Part shown: positions 63,443 to 64,000 of the stretch, in pieces
Position numbering within the stretch: the first letter of the stretch is position 1
How the letters are laid out: each line of letters begins with the position of its first letter
Source of the DNA: Halomonas elongata DSM 2581
GTDB taxonomy: Bacteria > Pseudomonadota > Gammaproteobacteria > Pseudomonadales > Halomonadaceae
Assembly (NCBI RefSeq): GCF_000196875.2
Contig: NC_014532.2
Coordinates: forward strand, 124,001-188,000
Length of the DNA: 64,000 nt
Direction of reading: 5' to 3'
Program-made: the position numbers and the translations under genes
The notes under the pieces: model-generated
The model's input: the letters and a program-made list of their open reading frames with translations, nothing else
What the model was told of the DNA's origin: nothing
Databases searched by the model: none

Positions 63443-64000
63443 ATCGGGCGACGACGACGCGCAATACCCTGCGCGTGATTCTGCTGATCCTGGTGGCCGG
63501 CCTGGTTGTCGGCCCATTGCTGGCTTCTTTCTTCGGTGGTTTCAAGACCAACGCCGAGCTGCGAACCAATCCACTCTGGTTGCCGGATAACTGGAATCCT
63601 GAGCATTACATCAGCATCTTGCTCGATGGAAGTTTCTGGCGCTATCTGGGCAACTCTTTCTTCATTTCCTCGATGACGGTGCTGCTGACGCTGGTCGTGG
63701 GGGCGGCGGCCGCCTATGTGTTTGCGCAGATTCGCTTCCTCGGCTCGAAAATGATCCTTTCCTACCTGCTGCTGGGGCTGATGTTTCCCTTCGCGGCGGC
63801 GATCCTGCCACTGTTCATCAAGGTGCGTGACCTGGGACTGCTCGACAGTTACTGGGCTGTCATCCTGCCGCAGACAGCTTTCGGGTTGTCGTTGGCGATC
63901 CTGCTGTTCAAGGCATTCTTCGATCAGCTACCCCGTGAACTGTTCGAGGCGGCCTACGTGGATGGCTGCAGCTACCTGCGTTTTTTCTGGTCTTTCACCC
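63439..64000 (+). CDS. Sugar ABC transporter permease 2 (MalG-like), cut by window end
   Basis: The reading frame opened by ATG at 63439, overlapping the previous stop, stays open to the end of the window (at least 187 residues). It begins MNRATTTRNTLRVILLILVAGL, has KTNAELRTNPLWLPDNWNPEHY, typical of the periplasmic loop after TM1 in MalG-type permeases, several membrane helices, and the EAA region ELFEAAYVDGCSYLRFFW near the window end. It completes the membrane pair of the importer. Confidence 0.9.
   Translation, partial: MNRATTTRNTLRVILLILVAGLVVGPLLASFFGGFKTNAELRTNPLWLPDNWNPEHYISILLDGSFWRYLGNSFFISSMTVLLTLVVGAAAAYVFAQIRFLGSKMILSYLLLGLMFPFAAAILPLFIKVRDLGLLDSYWAVILPQTAFGLSLAILLFKAFFDQLPRELFEAAYVDGCSYLRFFWSFT

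Overview
This window looks like chromosomal DNA of a high-GC, halophilic gammaproteobacterium, most likely Halomonadaceae (Halomonas/Chromohalobacter type). The grounds are the acidic, high-GC coding style, the number of osmolyte and carboxylate transporters, and an L-gulonate/mannonate operon whose gene set matches one I recall from Chromohalobacter. No rRNA, tRNA, transposase or prophage gene was recognised. The cas genes (1-2600) and the TonB receptor (54.0-56.2 kb) look lower in GC than the rest by eye, which suggests transfer.

Layout. 1-3158: 3' part of a type I-F CRISPR-Cas locus (csy2, csy3, cas6f), a leader and an 8-repeat array. The last, decayed repeat runs into the stop codon of a convergent glycerophosphodiester phosphodiesterase gene. 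3.1-9 kb: housekeeping genes and a small gene behind a near-consensus Fur box. 7.6-12.9 kb: a branched-chain amino-acid ABC transporter, with livK convergent to livGFHM. 13-17.3 kb: an NSS transporter, an acidic orphan, an I78 inhibitor lipoprotein and bipA. 17.5-21.7 kb: LysR regulator, Fe(II)/2-oxoglutarate oxygenase, DddP-like M24 protein and orphan betaine-binding protein; this is my best candidate for an undescribed pathway. 21.7-26.9 kb: glnA, a DUF4124 gene, ntrB and ntrC, with readable NtrC sites and sigma-54 promoters before both glnA and ntrB.

27-32.7 kb: a secreted phytase-like esterase and a peptide-use operon (POT transporter plus Xaa-Pro aminopeptidase). 33-38.3 kb: an HMG-CoA-lyase-like enzyme, a class III CoA-transferase and a TctCBA tripartite transporter, which together suggest uptake, CoA activation and cleavage of a branched dicarboxylate. 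38.3-43.8 kb: dGTPase-like, ATP-grasp, RNase T2, NERD, sirtuin and YciH genes, plus a 143-bp MITE-like repeat. 43.9-53.8 kb: a hydroxyacid oxidase divergent from a GntR-ManD-dehydrogenase-TRAP-UxuB-UxuA operon. 54-57.5 kb: a TonB siderophore receptor divergent from a DUF2218-SIP fusion, with a Fur box between. 57.5-64 kb: a Weimberg-type pentose cluster (xylX, ROK repressor, xylB-like SDR, CUT1 ABC transporter), with a shared operator-like sequence at two promoters; it continues past the window end.

The overall picture is a metabolically versatile halophile whose catabolic operons each pair an importer, the enzymes and a local regulator, with global control by NtrC/sigma-54 and Fur visible in the DNA.
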